Numbered from the stretch's first letter, positions 36,518-45,604 are shown. The stretch: DNA of 64,000 nucleotides from Agriterribacter humi (GCF_009192765.1 NZ_VOHQ01000007.1:213288-277287); one strand, 5' to 3'. The notes: a model not told the origin generated them from the letters alone. A program made the numbers and translations.

Positions 36518-37210
36518 TTACTTTTTTTTATTCATTGTATAAGAAGATTTAACGGTCTTGTCGCTAATAAGCATGGCAGCACCAAACAGAAAATTTTTTA
36601 TAACGTAAAGTGTTGAATGAATTAACTTATATTCCTGATTAAAATCCGGTTTATTTATATAATTCTGAGCATAAATAAATGGGAAAAAAGTACCTGCCGA
36701 ATAAATAATAATTGCTACAACTACCCAAAACGCAGGTGAGGAGTATAAAAAAAGCGAGGTGGGGTCCTTTACCCTTTCAAAAAGATAGAAAATACAATAG
36801 AAAAAAAATAGCATTGCGGTAATGCCTGATGGAACAGAATCAAAAGAATTATTTGAAAAGGTGATCAGGGAGTAAATCAGGTATACAGCCATTAAAACTG
36901 ATATAATGAGCATTCCTTTTTTAAAAATCCTGGATTCAATTATCCTGAAAAAAAATAAAGAGAATAATGAAAATTCAACAATAGTGGTTATTCGGCCAAT
37001 TAAAAAGGAATATTGCCATAATTGCCTGTTGGATAAAATGAAGAAATTGACAAAAATGCTATATATAGCAATGAAAAAGACCACCCTTAACCCAATATTT
37101 TTTTTTGACTTTGCAAAGAAAATAAAGAGGATTAAGGGTAGCAGATCGGATAGAATAGCGATATTTCGCAGAACAGTTGTTATAATGGTATGTTTTTCCA
37201 AATATAACAA
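36518..37210 (-). CDS. Multi-pass membrane protein, unknown function
   Basis: A 230-aa protein with about seven hydrophobic segments (LPLILFIFFA; VVFFIAIYSIFVNFFIL; VEFSLFSLFFFRII; MLIISVLMAVYLIYSLI; MLFFFYCIFYLF; FWVVVAIIIYSAGTFF; VIKNFLFGAAMLI). It is 35 bp upstream of a sensorless histidine kinase, in the same operon, and could be the sensing subunit. Starts with ATG at 37210. Confidence 0.75.
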   Translation of the reverse strand: MLYLEKHTIITTVLRNIAILSDLLPLILFIFFAKSKKNIGLRVVFFIAIYSIFVNFFILSNRQLWQYSFLIGRITTIVEFSLFSLFFFRIIESRIFKKGMLIISVLMAVYLIYSLITFSNNSFDSVPSGITAMLFFFYCIFYLFERVKDPTSLFLYSSPAFWVVVAIIIYSAGTFFPFIYAQNYINKPDFNQEYKLIHSTLYVIKNFLFGAAMLISDKTVKSSYTMNKKK

Positions 37211-37223
37211 CTATAGGGGGAAA

Positions 37224-37604
37224 TTAAAAACTCCATTCAAACCAGCCTTCTCCTGGTTCAGGAGGTAAAAACTTATTAGCTACCATGCCGATTTCTTTAG
37301 ACAGCGTGCCATTATCATTTACAACAGTATATTCCAGGATGGCTTTACCGCGGTTATCAACCCCTACAAAAACATAGGTTTGTTCGCTTTTGGCGTTAAG
37401 GGCTTTATACATGTTTATACCTATGCAATCGGGCTGTGCAAGTATTTTTTCAATAATATTACGTCCAACAAAATGGCAACTGTTTTCGCCAAAGCTGTCG
37501 TAATAGTCTTTTACCATTTTGGCTCCCATTTCAAAGCCGATGTGTTCGCCAATGTTTTCGTGTAAGCGTTGGTTTTGTTGTACAAGTACATCATTTTTTG
37601 TCAT
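37224..37604 (-). CDS. Conserved hypothetical cytoplasmic protein
   Basis: A 126-aa soluble protein (HENIGEHIGFEMGAKMVKDY, FVGRNIIEKILAQPDCIGIN, VFVGVDNRGKAILEYTVV). I recall similar proteins in Bacteroidota but no function. First gene of the probable four-gene operon running to the response regulator at 34952, with 13 bp to the next gene. Confidence 0.65.
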   Translation of the reverse strand: MTKNDVLVQQNQRLHENIGEHIGFEMGAKMVKDYYDSFGENSCHFVGRNIIEKILAQPDCIGINMYKALNAKSEQTYVFVGVDNRGKAILEYTVVNDNGTLSKEIGMVANKFLPPEPGEGWFEWSF

Positions 37605-38024
37605 AGTTGTAAAGTTTTGTGGTTTAAGAAAAATAAGGATTGATGTATGTCAAAAATGAACGCTAACGAGCAGATTCCCAAGGGTCTGGAAAATGTTAAT
37701 AACTAATTTTTATCCTGAAATATAGGTGGGGATTGAATTTGACGGAGAAACACGAATCTGTTTTCTGGGAAAATAAGGTAATTTTACTTTTGTAAATTAG
37801 TATTTTTACTATATTTTTAGACGTAAAATTTCCATTTTTGGGGAATGCAACTTCTTACAACCTGCTTTTGAGAATCAGGAAACAAGAAGATTTACTTCTG
37901 TAAGGGAATGTTTAATTGGTAAGGAGTAAAAGAAAATAAAAATAAAAAAACCAGTTTAAAATTAGGTTAATGGATTTAAAACGGGGCCTTATATAATTTG
38001 TTTAAAAAAAATGAAAGTTGATTG

Positions 38025-38096
38025 GACATTGGATTTTGCGTTTGGTTCTTCACAGACATTGGAATAAATTATTGGACGGTTTCAGGACATTGGATT
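38025..38096 (+). repeat. Three phased direct repeats GACATTGGAWT
   Basis: GACATTGGATT at 38025-38035, GACATTGGAAT at 38055-38065 and GACATTGGATT at 38086-38096. Starts are 30 and 31 bp apart, about three DNA turns, so all face the same side of the helix. Possible regulator-binding array. Confidence 0.6.
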
Positions 38097-38164
38097 CATT
38101 TGAGGTTGCTGAATCCCCGCCAATCAACTTCAAAACAAATGTAAGACAGCCTCTTTTCTTTTAC

Positions 38165-38185
38165 AAGAGCAGTTTTGCTCTTTTT
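38165..38185 (+). terminator. Hairpin terminator
   Basis: AAGAGCA (38165-38171), GTTT loop, TGCTCTT (38176-38182), then TTT. A 7-bp stem with a short T-run; no annotated rightward gene ends here, so it may end a short transcript from the repeat region. Confidence 0.45.
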
Positions 38186-38373
38186 GTTTCTTTCGGTAAA
38201 TACTTAATGATTGATTGTTATACTTGGGCTGTGCACGTGGAATAAATTAGGACACCCGTATTTTAACTAAGTGCAATTACTATAGTATAGTTCTTGTGAT
38301 TTACGAAGTTTGCAAGTAATTTAATTCAGTATCAGGCGTTAATAAAAAGTAACTTATACCAATTTAATATCCC

Positions 38374-39039
38374 ATGGCGATAACCAACAATTATGAGATT
38401 AAAGTAGCTATTGCTGATGATCATAAAATTTTCAGGGATGGTATAAAAATGGCCATGGGCGGTAAGAATTATCTTAAGATAATTTGGGAAGCGGAAAATG
38501 GAAAGGATCTGATGCACAAAATGAAAATTAAAATGCCGGATGTGCTGCTGATGGACATCCGAATGCCCGAAATGGATGGGGTAAACGCCATTTCACTGAT
38601 CAGAAAGGAGTATGAAGTTGTAAAGATTATTGTGCTTACCATGTACGATGACCAGGAAATGATCTCTAAAATGATGGAAATGGGAGCCAATGCCTATCTC
38701 ACCAAAACTACCGACCCTGAAGAAATATATAACGCCATATTAACCTGCATGAATGATGATTTTTACTTTAATGATCTTGTAAACAAAGCTGTTTTATTAA
38801 AGCTTCAGCATAAAAAGCAGGTAAAGCAGTATTATCCCAATCCTGTTAAATTCAATGAAAAAGAGTTAAAAATATTGAAATTGATCTCAGAAGATAAAAC
38901 AACAGAGGAAATATCGAAAGAAGTATATCTCAGTCCGCGTACCATTGAAACTGTAAGACAAAACATGAAAACCAAGGTGGGTGCTAAAACCATAGCCGGG
39001 TTGGTCATGTATGGAATGCGTAACAGGTTGATTGATTGA
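38374..39039 (+). CDS. NarL/FixJ-type response regulator (orphan)
   Basis: A 221-aa regulator: receiver with IADDHKIFRDG, VLLMDIRMPEMDG (phospho-Asp) and AYLTKTTDPEE (Lys), then a LuxR-type HTH (ELKILKLISEDKTTEEISKE, LSPRTIETVRQNMKTK). No kinase is adjacent. It is followed 158 bp later by a paralogue. Its upstream region carries phased repeats that could be its own or another regulator's sites. Confidence 0.92.
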   Translation: MAITNNYEIKVAIADDHKIFRDGIKMAMGGKNYLKIIWEAENGKDLMHKMKIKMPDVLLMDIRMPEMDGVNAISLIRKEYEVVKIIVLTMYDDQEMISKMMEMGANAYLTKTTDPEEIYNAILTCMNDDFYFNDLVNKAVLLKLQHKKQVKQYYPNPVKFNEKELKILKLISEDKTTEEISKEVYLSPRTIETVRQNMKTKVGAKTIAGLVMYGMRNRLID

Positions 39040-39197
39040 TACTTGAGGAAATACAAATTTTGGGGAGGGAAGGGATGAGTAAATTTACGGTAAGTTTAAT
39101 TGAGTACTTATACAATAGTAGTTTTCCTTTTTTGTTATAAAATTGCACATATACTTAAACCTGCACCTTAAAGAAAGAAAGTAAAAGAAATATTTGA

Positions 39198-39872
39198 ATG
39201 AAAATCCAGGATTCCGAAGCCAGCCTTAAAGTAATTATAGCCGATGATCATGTTTTGTTCAGGGCCGGCGTAAAAACAGCACTAAGCCTTAAAAAAGACA
39301 TCCGTATAATAGGTGAGGCAGATAATGGCCAGCAGTTATTGCATCTTCTCAAACATCTTCAACCCGATGTTATTTTGCTGGATATTCAAATGCCGATAAT
39401 GGATGGTATTACCGCACTTCCGGAAATAAAAAAATTATATCCCGAAATCAGGATTATCATGCTAACCATGCATAATGATCATTCTATGATTTCCAGGCTA
39501 ATGGAATTGGGTGCCAACGCCTACCTTACCAAAAATTCGGATTCTGAAGTCATTTACGAGGCTATTAAAACCTGTTATACCAACGAATATTATTTTAATG
39601 ATCTCACCAATAAAGCGCTTCTTGACGGGCTGCGTACCAAGCGTAATGCAGATACTTTTGCTCCTGCAGAAATAAAATTAAGCGACAAGGAAAAGCACAT
39701 ATTAAAGTTAATGTGCGAGGAAAAAAGTACGAAAGAGATCGCTGATATGGTAGATCTCAGTCCGCGTACAGTTGAAGCAATAAGAGATAAGCTCAAATCT
39801 AAAACGGGCGTAAAATCAATGGCCGGACTGGTAATATATGCTATTAAGTCTGGTATCATTGAGAATAAGTAA
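39198..39872 (+). CDS. NarL/FixJ-type response regulator (orphan paralogue)
   Basis: A 224-aa regulator with the same design as its neighbour: IADDHVLFRAG, VILLDIQMPIMDG, AYLTKNSDSEV, and HTH EKHILKLMCEEKSTKEIADM, LSPRTVEAIRDKLKSK. Recognition helices of the three regulators in this region share SPRT(V/I)E, so they may bind related sites. No kinase nearby. Confidence 0.92.
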   Translation: MKIQDSEASLKVIIADDHVLFRAGVKTALSLKKDIRIIGEADNGQQLLHLLKHLQPDVILLDIQMPIMDGITALPEIKKLYPEIRIIMLTMHNDHSMISRLMELGANAYLTKNSDSEVIYEAIKTCYTNEYYFNDLTNKALLDGLRTKRNADTFAPAEIKLSDKEKHILKLMCEEKSTKEIADMVDLSPRTVEAIRDKLKSKTGVKSMAGLVIYAIKSGIIENK

Positions 39873-39912
39873 TTTTATCTTTTTTTGGATACTTACTTAA
39901 TTGCTTTGTAGT

Positions 39913-40758
39913 ATGCCTGGTTATTTTGTTCATAATGGTCAGCTTTTCCGGGAAGGGAAAGCCGTTATTTCCCCTGATAACCGTTCTTTCAGGTACGGCG
40001 ATGGGCTATTTGAAACCATACGCATCATTAACGGTAATATCCTGCTGAAGGAATTACATTTCGAAAGATTATTGCGGGGCATGAAGTTGCTGCAATTTGA
40101 TATTCCTGAATTTTTTACCGCAGCTCAGCTTGAAGAGGATATTATATCGCTGTGCACAAAGAACAGGATAGAAAAAGCCGCTGTTATACGACTGGTGGTA
40201 TTTCGCAGTGATGGCGGAATATACGACCTGGAAGATATGCGCCCCAATTATATTATACAGGGGATGGCTTTGCAACGATATCCGGCAGTGCCCGATGACA
40301 ATGGCGGGCTTGTTGTGGATGTGTATCCCGATGCATCAAAGGCATGCAATATTTTTTCTGAGGTTAAGTCTAATAATTTTTTGCTGTATGTGATGGGTGC
40401 AATGTACGCACGGCAAAAAGGATTGGGCGATTGCTTTATTCTGAACCAGTACGGGCGGATAGCTGATGCTACCGTGGCTAATATTTTTTGGATTAAGAAC
40501 GAGCAAATACATACACCTCCGTTATCGGAAGGGGGTATAGCGGGTGTTACCCGTAAATTTTTGCTGCAAAAACTTCCAGGTGCTGGTTATACGGTAAATG
40601 AAAAAGCATTAAAGGTGGATGATATTTTATCGGCCGATGAAATATTTCTCACAAATGCAGTGAGGGGCATCCGCATCGTGGGTAAATTCAGAGATCAAAG
40701 CTATTCATCCACCATCACCAAAGAAGTTCGTCGCCTGCTGATGGATGAATGGACCTGA
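39913..40758 (+). CDS. Class IV aminotransferase (aminodeoxychorismate lyase-like)
   Basis: A 281-aa PLP fold-type IV enzyme. FRYGDGLFETIRI near the N-terminus, the PLP lysine in FSEVKSNNFL (about residue 153), and the phosphate-binding GIAGVTRKFLL and LTNAVRGI motifs are present. The family includes PabC (4-aminobenzoate for folate), branched-chain and D-amino acid aminotransferases; the SEVKSxN motif fits PabC-like members best. The ATG at 39913 aligns with the family start MPGYFVHNG. The following gene is convergent. Confidence 0.85.
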   Translation: MPGYFVHNGQLFREGKAVISPDNRSFRYGDGLFETIRIINGNILLKELHFERLLRGMKLLQFDIPEFFTAAQLEEDIISLCTKNRIEKAAVIRLVVFRSDGGIYDLEDMRPNYIIQGMALQRYPAVPDDNGGLVVDVYPDASKACNIFSEVKSNNFLLYVMGAMYARQKGLGDCFILNQYGRIADATVANIFWIKNEQIHTPPLSEGGIAGVTRKFLLQKLPGAGYTVNEKALKVDDILSADEIFLTNAVRGIRIVGKFRDQSYSSTITKEVRRLLMDEWT

Positions 40759-40764
40759 GACCGG

Positions 40765-41454
40765 TTATTCAATTTGTTGTGGATTCCGCACTGCGGCAAC
40801 CGTGTAGCTTTTGTATTCTTTTATCCAGTGCCATAAGCCAAATGCAGCAATTAAAGTAAATATAAAATACTCCACACTGTAAAACTTTACTCCTTTTATA
40901 AAATAAAGGCAGGCGGCCACCATATCCACCAGTATCCATATTATCCAGCATTCGATCTTTTTCTGTATCATGTAAAAAGTGGTTACAATACTCATTACTG
41001 TAATAAATGAATCAACATATGGATATGCACTGGGTAAGGCAAAAGCAGTGGGAAACCAATGATGCAGGTTGCTGGCTAAACTTCCCAGGATAAAAGTGCC
41101 GGCAATGCCCACAATTACTGTTAACAGGATCTGACCCTTTTTCATATAGCTCACTTTCAGTTCCTGCTTCCGGTCTTCTTCTCCCGGTTTGGGGTTATCC
41201 CAGCGCCACCACCCCAGGATATTGGTTACAAAAAAAAAGGCTTGTAAAAACATATCGGGGTAAAGCTGTACCTGGTAATAAAGCAAAAAGGCCAAAACAA
41301 CATTAACAATGCCAACCGGCCAGCTCCAGATATTGGCCTTTGCCGAAAGCCACACTGCAAGCAAACCAAATGCCACTCCAAAAAATTCTATATAGCTCAT
41401 GGAATAGCCGAGCACCTTAAAAAATTCGGTGTTAACATTAAAGAGATGGTTCAC
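40765..41454 (-). CDS. pnuC: Nicotinamide riboside transporter
   Basis: A 229-aa membrane protein of the PnuC family with about seven helices. Typical features are IEFFGVAFGLLAVWLSAKAN, WSWPVGIVNVVLAFLLYYQV, FFFVTNILGWWRWDN and IECWIIWILVDMVAACLYF. PnuC proteins import nicotinamide riboside or related vitamins by facilitated diffusion. Last gene of the leftward mqnB-mqnD-pnuC cluster (23-bp gap). Confidence 0.92.
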   Translation of the reverse strand: MNHLFNVNTEFFKVLGYSMSYIEFFGVAFGLLAVWLSAKANIWSWPVGIVNVVLAFLLYYQVQLYPDMFLQAFFFVTNILGWWRWDNPKPGEEDRKQELKVSYMKKGQILLTVIVGIAGTFILGSLASNLHHWFPTAFALPSAYPYVDSFITVMSIVTTFYMIQKKIECWIIWILVDMVAACLYFIKGVKFYSVEYFIFTLIAAFGLWHWIKEYKSYTVAAVRNPQQIE

Positions 41455-41477
41455 GCGCAGTAATATTTTATAGGTGG

Positions 41478-42335
41478 TTAGATTTTTATAAAGATATCAT
41501 TCACTCCTGTTGATACATTCTTTCCCTGTTCGTATATTTCAATGAATCGCTCCACGGCCATCCTGCCGTTTGCTCCCAAATCCAAAGAATAATCATTTAC
41601 ATACAGGTCAATATGCTGTCGCATGATGGCTTCCTCCATTTCCTGTGCATGTTGAATAACATAAGGGGGCAGTAAAGGATAATTATTGAATGCATACTCA
41701 ATACTTTTTCGGATCAATGTGTTGATCTTTACCTGTAATGCCGGGCTAAAATTTCTGCGCATAACAATGCCGCCTAACGGAATGGGATAACCGGTTTGTT
41801 TCTCCCAGTATTCACCCAGGTCCATTAGCTTTATCAACCCCTTTTTTTGATAGGTAAAGCGATTCTCATGAATAATTACACCGGCTGTTTTGCCTGCCGG
41901 ATGAGGGCTGTTCAGGACGAAGTCTTCAATTTCACTGAAAACCTTAAATATTTTTTTCTTTGCATTGGGAAAGGCCAATGAAAAAAGCAAATGAGCTGTA
42001 GTGTTTTCTCCCGGGATAGCTATTGTATAATCATTTATGTTGGGATAATCTTTACCGGGTGCGGCAGGCTGAGCGGATATTAATAGCGGCCCAACGCCCT
42101 TTCCAAGTGCGCCGCCGCTTTGCAGTACCCTATAATGTTGCAGCATCAGGGGCAATGCGCCATAGCTTACCTTGGTCAAATCCAATTTGCCTTCCATTGC
42201 CCACCGGTTAAGGGTTTGTACATCTTCCAGCAGTACCTCAAAATTCAGCCCTTCTGTATCAATTTTGTGATTGACCAATGCATCAAAAATAAAGGTATCG
42301 TTGGGACATGGAGAAAATCCAAGTGTAAGTTTCAT
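41478..42335 (-). CDS. mqnD: 1,4-dihydroxy-6-naphthoate synthase
   Basis: A 285-aa enzyme of the futalosine menaquinone pathway, producing 1,4-dihydroxy-6-naphthoate from cyclic de-hypoxanthine futalosine. It has the characteristic N-terminus LGFSPCPNDTFIFDALV, then TKVSYGALPLM, GGALGKGVGPLLIS and PGENTTAHLL (periplasmic-binding-protein-like fold; His in the latter motif). Together with mqnB upstream it shows that this organism makes menaquinone by the futalosine route. Confidence 0.95.
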   Translation of the reverse strand: MKLTLGFSPCPNDTFIFDALVNHKIDTEGLNFEVLLEDVQTLNRWAMEGKLDLTKVSYGALPLMLQHYRVLQSGGALGKGVGPLLISAQPAAPGKDYPNINDYTIAIPGENTTAHLLFSLAFPNAKKKIFKVFSEIEDFVLNSPHPAGKTAGVIIHENRFTYQKKGLIKLMDLGEYWEKQTGYPIPLGGIVMRRNFSPALQVKINTLIRKSIEYAFNNYPLLPPYVIQHAQEMEEAIMRQHIDLYVNDYSLDLGANGRMAVERFIEIYEQGKNVSTGVNDIFIKI

Positions 42336-42364
42336 CTGTAGTGTGGTCTTAAATTAACTTTTGC

Positions 42365-43024
42365 TCAGCTCAGGAGCTGATGTATCAATAAAATCAGTTC
42401 GCGGTTTAAATGATCAACAGCTTCTTCCATCCGCCACTTTGTTTTATCTCTTTCGCCAACAAAATTGGAAACGGATCTTAACTGGATAAACGGAATGGCC
42501 TCCTGCAGGCAAACATAATGCAAAGCGGCGCCTTCCATAGATTCAATCATCACACCATACTTTTCTATAAGTTGCTGCATCCTTGTGGCATCTGTGGTTA
42601 TTTCATTAATGCTTACGCCTCTTACCGCGGGCAGTTTTATTTTTTCCAATACCTGCCGGTGGGGGTTTACCAGCATTTTTCCTGAGAAAGGGAATATATT
42701 TTCTTCTGCCAGGTTCAGATCAAAAATATCATTGAAGCCGTTGTCTTCTTCTACTCCCAGATCCCCCATTACTTCTTCGCGGATAATAACAACAGAACCC
42801 GGCGGATAAAAGGGATGCAGGCTGCCGCCAATGCCTGCCTGGATAACGATGTTGGGTTTGGTTTTACTTAGATGCTTGGTAAGCGTATATGCGGTATTCA
42901 ACAAACCCGCGCCTGTTATCAGGATACTGGTATTACAGTTTTTGCGGTAATACATTTTTTCGGCGAGATATTCCCTGGTGATTTGAATTTCGCCCGGGGT
43001 AGCCGCTGTTAGCAGGATATTCAT
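42365..43024 (-). CDS. mqnB: Futalosine hydrolase
   Basis: A 219-aa nucleoside-phosphorylase-like enzyme that removes hypoxanthine from futalosine. NILLTAATPGEI at the start, IQAGIGGSL, VVIIREEVMGDLGVE, the substrate-binding ESMEGAALHYV and RSVSNFVGERDKTKW fit MqnB. First gene of the leftward operon, 29 bp before mqnD; divergent from the queD-like gene at 43125. Confidence 0.93.
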   Translation of the reverse strand: MNILLTAATPGEIQITREYLAEKMYYRKNCNTSILITGAGLLNTAYTLTKHLSKTKPNIVIQAGIGGSLHPFYPPGSVVIIREEVMGDLGVEEDNGFNDIFDLNLAEENIFPFSGKMLVNPHRQVLEKIKLPAVRGVSINEITTDATRMQQLIEKYGVMIESMEGAALHYVCLQEAIPFIQLRSVSNFVGERDKTKWRMEEAVDHLNRELILLIHQLLS

Positions 43025-43099
43025 TATGCAAATGTCTGCATTTCAGTAATGCAATATGAGCATAATGCGGAGTTTTTACCGGGCTTGCCTGCTATGTCC

Positions 43100-43107
43100 T
43101 AACTTTG
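43100..43107 (+). promoter_or_regulatory. TAnnTTTG promoter element of the first PTPS gene
   Basis: TAACTTTG, 17 bp before the ATG at 43125. It supports that start over upstream codons in the same frame. Confidence 0.5.
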
Positions 43108-43124
43108 CCAAAATTTTTGAAGCT

Positions 43125-43535
43125 ATGGTGTATCTCACCCGTGTGGAGCATTTTAATGCGGCTCATAAGTTATTTAATCCTGCCTGGAGCAGGCAAAAGA
43201 ATGAAGATGTATTTGGTAAATGCGCTAATGAGAACTGGCATGGCCATAATTATGAATTATATGTAACCATTAAGGGGCAGCCCGACCCTGAAACCGGCTT
43301 TGTGCTTGATGTTAAAAAATTAAGCGAAATCATTAAAGAGCAGGTACTGGAAAAATTAGATCATCTTAACCTGAATGTGGATGTAGATTTTATGCAGGGT
43401 AAAATGTGTTCAACCGAAAACCTGGCAATAGCCATATGGGAACAGTTAGAACAATTTCTTCCGGAAAGTGTACAATTGCATTGCGTTAAATTGTATGAAA
43501 CCCCACGGATATTTGTAGAATACTATGGAAAATAA
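43125..43535 (+). CDS. 6-carboxytetrahydropterin synthase/PTPS family (copy 1)
   Basis: A 136-aa PTPS/QueD enzyme acting on 7,8-dihydroneopterin triphosphate. Zinc histidines are in HFNAAHK and HGHNYEL; the catalytic Cys is in FGKCANENWHGHNY; DHLNLN supplies the catalytic Asp-His pair; YETPRIFVEY carries the substrate-binding Glu. All functional residues are present. Its stop is directly followed by the start of a paralogue and then folE, forming a pterin cluster. Whether it is QueD (queuosine) or a biopterin enzyme cannot be decided. Confidence 0.88.
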   Translation: MVYLTRVEHFNAAHKLFNPAWSRQKNEDVFGKCANENWHGHNYELYVTIKGQPDPETGFVLDVKKLSEIIKEQVLEKLDHLNLNVDVDFMQGKMCSTENLAIAIWEQLEQFLPESVQLHCVKLYETPRIFVEYYGK

Positions 43536-43958
43536 ATGTATATGAATAAAAAAAAAGTAGCGGTATTCCGGAAAGAGCATTTTAATGCAGCTCACCGTTT
43601 GTATAATCCTGATTGGGATGATGCGACCAATTTCCGGATATTTGGCAAATGCAGTAACCCGCATTATCACGGCCATAATTATGAGCTGGAAGTAAAGGTA
43701 ACCGGGGAACCGCAGGCAGATACGGGATTTGTGATGGATATGAAAGTGCTTTCTGACCTTATTCAGCAATACGTAGTGGAACGCTTCGATCACAAAAATC
43801 TGAATCTTGATACCGTTGAATTCAAAAACCTTAACCCCACCGCAGAAAATATTGCGGTGGTGATCTATGACCTGTTGCGGCCTCATGTTAACGAAAAGCA
43901 GGACCTTCGGATAAGGTTATATGAAACACCACGGAATTTTGTTGAATACCCTGCGTGA
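43536..43958 (+). CDS. 6-carboxytetrahydropterin synthase/PTPS family (copy 2)
   Basis: A 140-aa paralogue of the previous gene, with zero bases between its ATG and the previous stop, so translation is probably coupled. Motifs are kept: HFNAAHRLYNP, FGKCSNPHYHGHNYEL, DHKNLN, YETPRNFVEY. A second ATG at 43542 (MNKKKVAVFRK) is a possible start. The two copies are similar throughout but clearly diverged, which suggests different pterin products rather than a recent duplicate. Confidence 0.88.
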   Translation: MYMNKKKVAVFRKEHFNAAHRLYNPDWDDATNFRIFGKCSNPHYHGHNYELEVKVTGEPQADTGFVMDMKVLSDLIQQYVVERFDHKNLNLDTVEFKNLNPTAENIAVVIYDLLRPHVNEKQDLRIRLYETPRNFVEYPA

Positions 43959-43967
43959 GCTTCAATG

Positions 43968-43975
43968 TATTTTTG
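43968..43975 (+). promoter_or_regulatory. TAnnTTTG promoter element before folE copy 2
   Basis: TATTTTTG, 22 bp before the ATG at 43998; suggests folE also has its own promoter. Confidence 0.35.
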
Positions 43976-43997
43976 ATTGAAATTTTTAAATTAAGAT

Positions 43998-44594
43998 ATG
44001 GGATATAAAAAGGTTGAGCAGTACGATGAAGAATCTACTTCATTATTGACAGAAAATTACAAAAGAACATTGGCATTATTGGGAGAGAACCCGCAAAGAG
44101 AAGGATTGTTAAAAACACCCGAGCGCATGGCAAAAGCCATACAATACCTTACACAGGGCTATAGCATGAACGCTGAGCATATTCTTAATTCTGCCAAGTT
44201 TCATGAGCCGATCAGCGAAATGATCATAGTAAAGGATATTGAAATATACAGCATGTGCGAACATCATATGCTGCCTTTTTTTGGTAAAGCGCATGTTGCC
44301 TATATACCCAATGGCTGGATAACCGGACTGAGTAAAATTGCAAGGGTTGTAGATGTATATGCCCGCCGCCTGCAGGTGCAGGAAAGACTGACTACACAAA
44401 TTCTGGATGCTATTAAAACCGCCCTGCAGCCTTTGGGCGTGGCCGTGGTTATTGAAGCTTCTCATTTGTGCATGATGATGAGAGGGGTTCAAAAACAAAA
44501 TTCTGTAACCACCACATCGGCATTTTTTGGTGAGTTCGAAAAAAACGAAACCCGCAGCGAATTCATCAGGCTGATAGGTTCAACGCTGCATTAA
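43998..44594 (+). CDS. folE: GTP cyclohydrolase I (copy 2)
   Basis: A 198-aa GTP cyclohydrolase I with [48 protein letters not shown] and [17 protein letters not shown], all typical of standard FolE. It is 39 bp downstream of two PTPS-family genes whose substrate is its product. It differs considerably from copy 1 at 33182, so the duplication is old. This copy looks like the housekeeping pterin/queuosine enzyme. Confidence 0.94.
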   Translation: MGYKKVEQYDEESTSLLTENYKRTLALLGENPQREGLLKTPERMAKAIQYLTQGYSMNAEHILNSAKFHEPISEMIIVKDIEIYSMCEHHMLPFFGKAHVAYIPNGWITGLSKIARVVDVYARRLQVQERLTTQILDAIKTALQPLGVAVVIEASHLCMMMRGVQKQNSVTTTSAFFGEFEKNETRSEFIRLIGSTLH

Positions 44595-44668
44595 ATCTGC
44601 ATTTTGGTAAATTATAAACCAGGAACTTTCTTGTGATGCACCTCAGTATCCCCGATTTCAAATCCATT

Positions 44669-45604
44669 ATGAAGCAGCTTGTAATTTTTTGTAACATTAT
44701 TGTGCTGAGTATTTCTTTTGCAAAAGCGCAGGACAATGAAGTGTATATATTTTCTTATTTTAAACACAATGGAGAAGACGGCTTACACCTTGCATATAGC
44801 AAAGACGGATACCGGTTTACCGCGCTCAGCAAGGACAGTTCCTTTTTAAGGCCCCGGGTGAGTAAAGATAAACTCATGCGCGACCCCTGTATTATACGCG
44901 GGGCAGACGGGTTGTTTCATATGGTATGGACGGTAAGTTGGGGTGACAAGGGGATTGGTTATGCCTCATCGCCCGACCTGCTGCATTGGAGTGAACAGCG
45001 GTACCTGCCTGTAATGCAGCCCGAACCCGGTGCGCTCAATTGCTGGGCGCCCGAAATTACCTATGATGCAAAGCATAAGCAATACATGATTTATTGGGCA
45101 AGCACTGTACCCGGTCGTTTTGCGGCAACCGATTCTTCCGGCGATGAAAACTATAATCATCGCATATACTACACAACTACAAAAGATTTTATTGAGTTTT
45201 CTCCTTCAAAAATATTATACGATAAAGGGTTTAATGTAATTGATGCTACTGTTCAGCAGAGCGGCAAAAAGTATATCATGTTTTTGAAAGATGAAACAAA
45301 AAGACCCACACCGCAAAAAAATATCCGTATAGCCCTGAGTAATAAGATCAGTTCGGGGTATAGCGCTCCATCAAAATCCATTACAGGTAATTATTGGGCA
45401 GAGGGGCCAACCGCTGTAAAAATTAAGGGGCAATGGATCGTGTATTTTGATAAGTATACCCACCACCGGTATGGAGCTGTTATTTCATCCAACCTGGAGC
45501 ATTGGACCGATATTTCCGATAAGATCTCTTTTCCGGAAGGCGCAAGGCACGGAACGGTATTTGTTATTACGCAAAAAGAATTCGAATCTTTTTTTGTCCG
45601 GTAA
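44669..45604 (+). CDS. Glycoside hydrolase family 43-like protein
   Basis: A 311-aa secreted five-bladed propeller enzyme. Signal peptide MKQLVIFCNIIVLSISFAKA; catalytic base in MRDPCIIRGADGLFHMVWT; WAPEITYD; general acid in YWAEGPTAVKI; HGTVFVI at the end. GH43 enzymes hydrolyse arabinofuranosides, xylosides or galactans; the exact substrate is not evident. The ATG at 44669 gives a clean signal peptide, unlike the upstream GTG and ATG at 44633 and 44636. Confidence 0.85.
   Translation: MKQLVIFCNIIVLSISFAKAQDNEVYIFSYFKHNGEDGLHLAYSKDGYRFTALSKDSSFLRPRVSKDKLMRDPCIIRGADGLFHMVWTVSWGDKGIGYASSPDLLHWSEQRYLPVMQPEPGALNCWAPEITYDAKHKQYMIYWASTVPGRFAATDSSGDENYNHRIYYTTTKDFIEFSPSKILYDKGFNVIDATVQQSGKKYIMFLKDETKRPTPQKNIRIALSNKISSGYSAPSKSITGNYWAEGPTAVKIKGQWIVYFDKYTHHRYGAVISSNLEHWTDISDKISFPEGARHGTVFVITQKEFESFFVR

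Larger units (their letters stand above)
37605..38373. other. Long intergenic region upstream of an orphan response regulator
   Basis: No credible gene. It contains three phased direct repeats (38025-38096) and a hairpin with a T-run (38165-38185), both listed separately. A 75-codon frame beginning with TTG at 38018 overlaps both and has no protein-like character. Confidence 0.5.

Noticed and set aside
38018..38245. 75-codon frame over the phased repeats
   Set aside because: Begins with TTG, overlaps the direct repeats and a hairpin terminator, and has no family resemblance.
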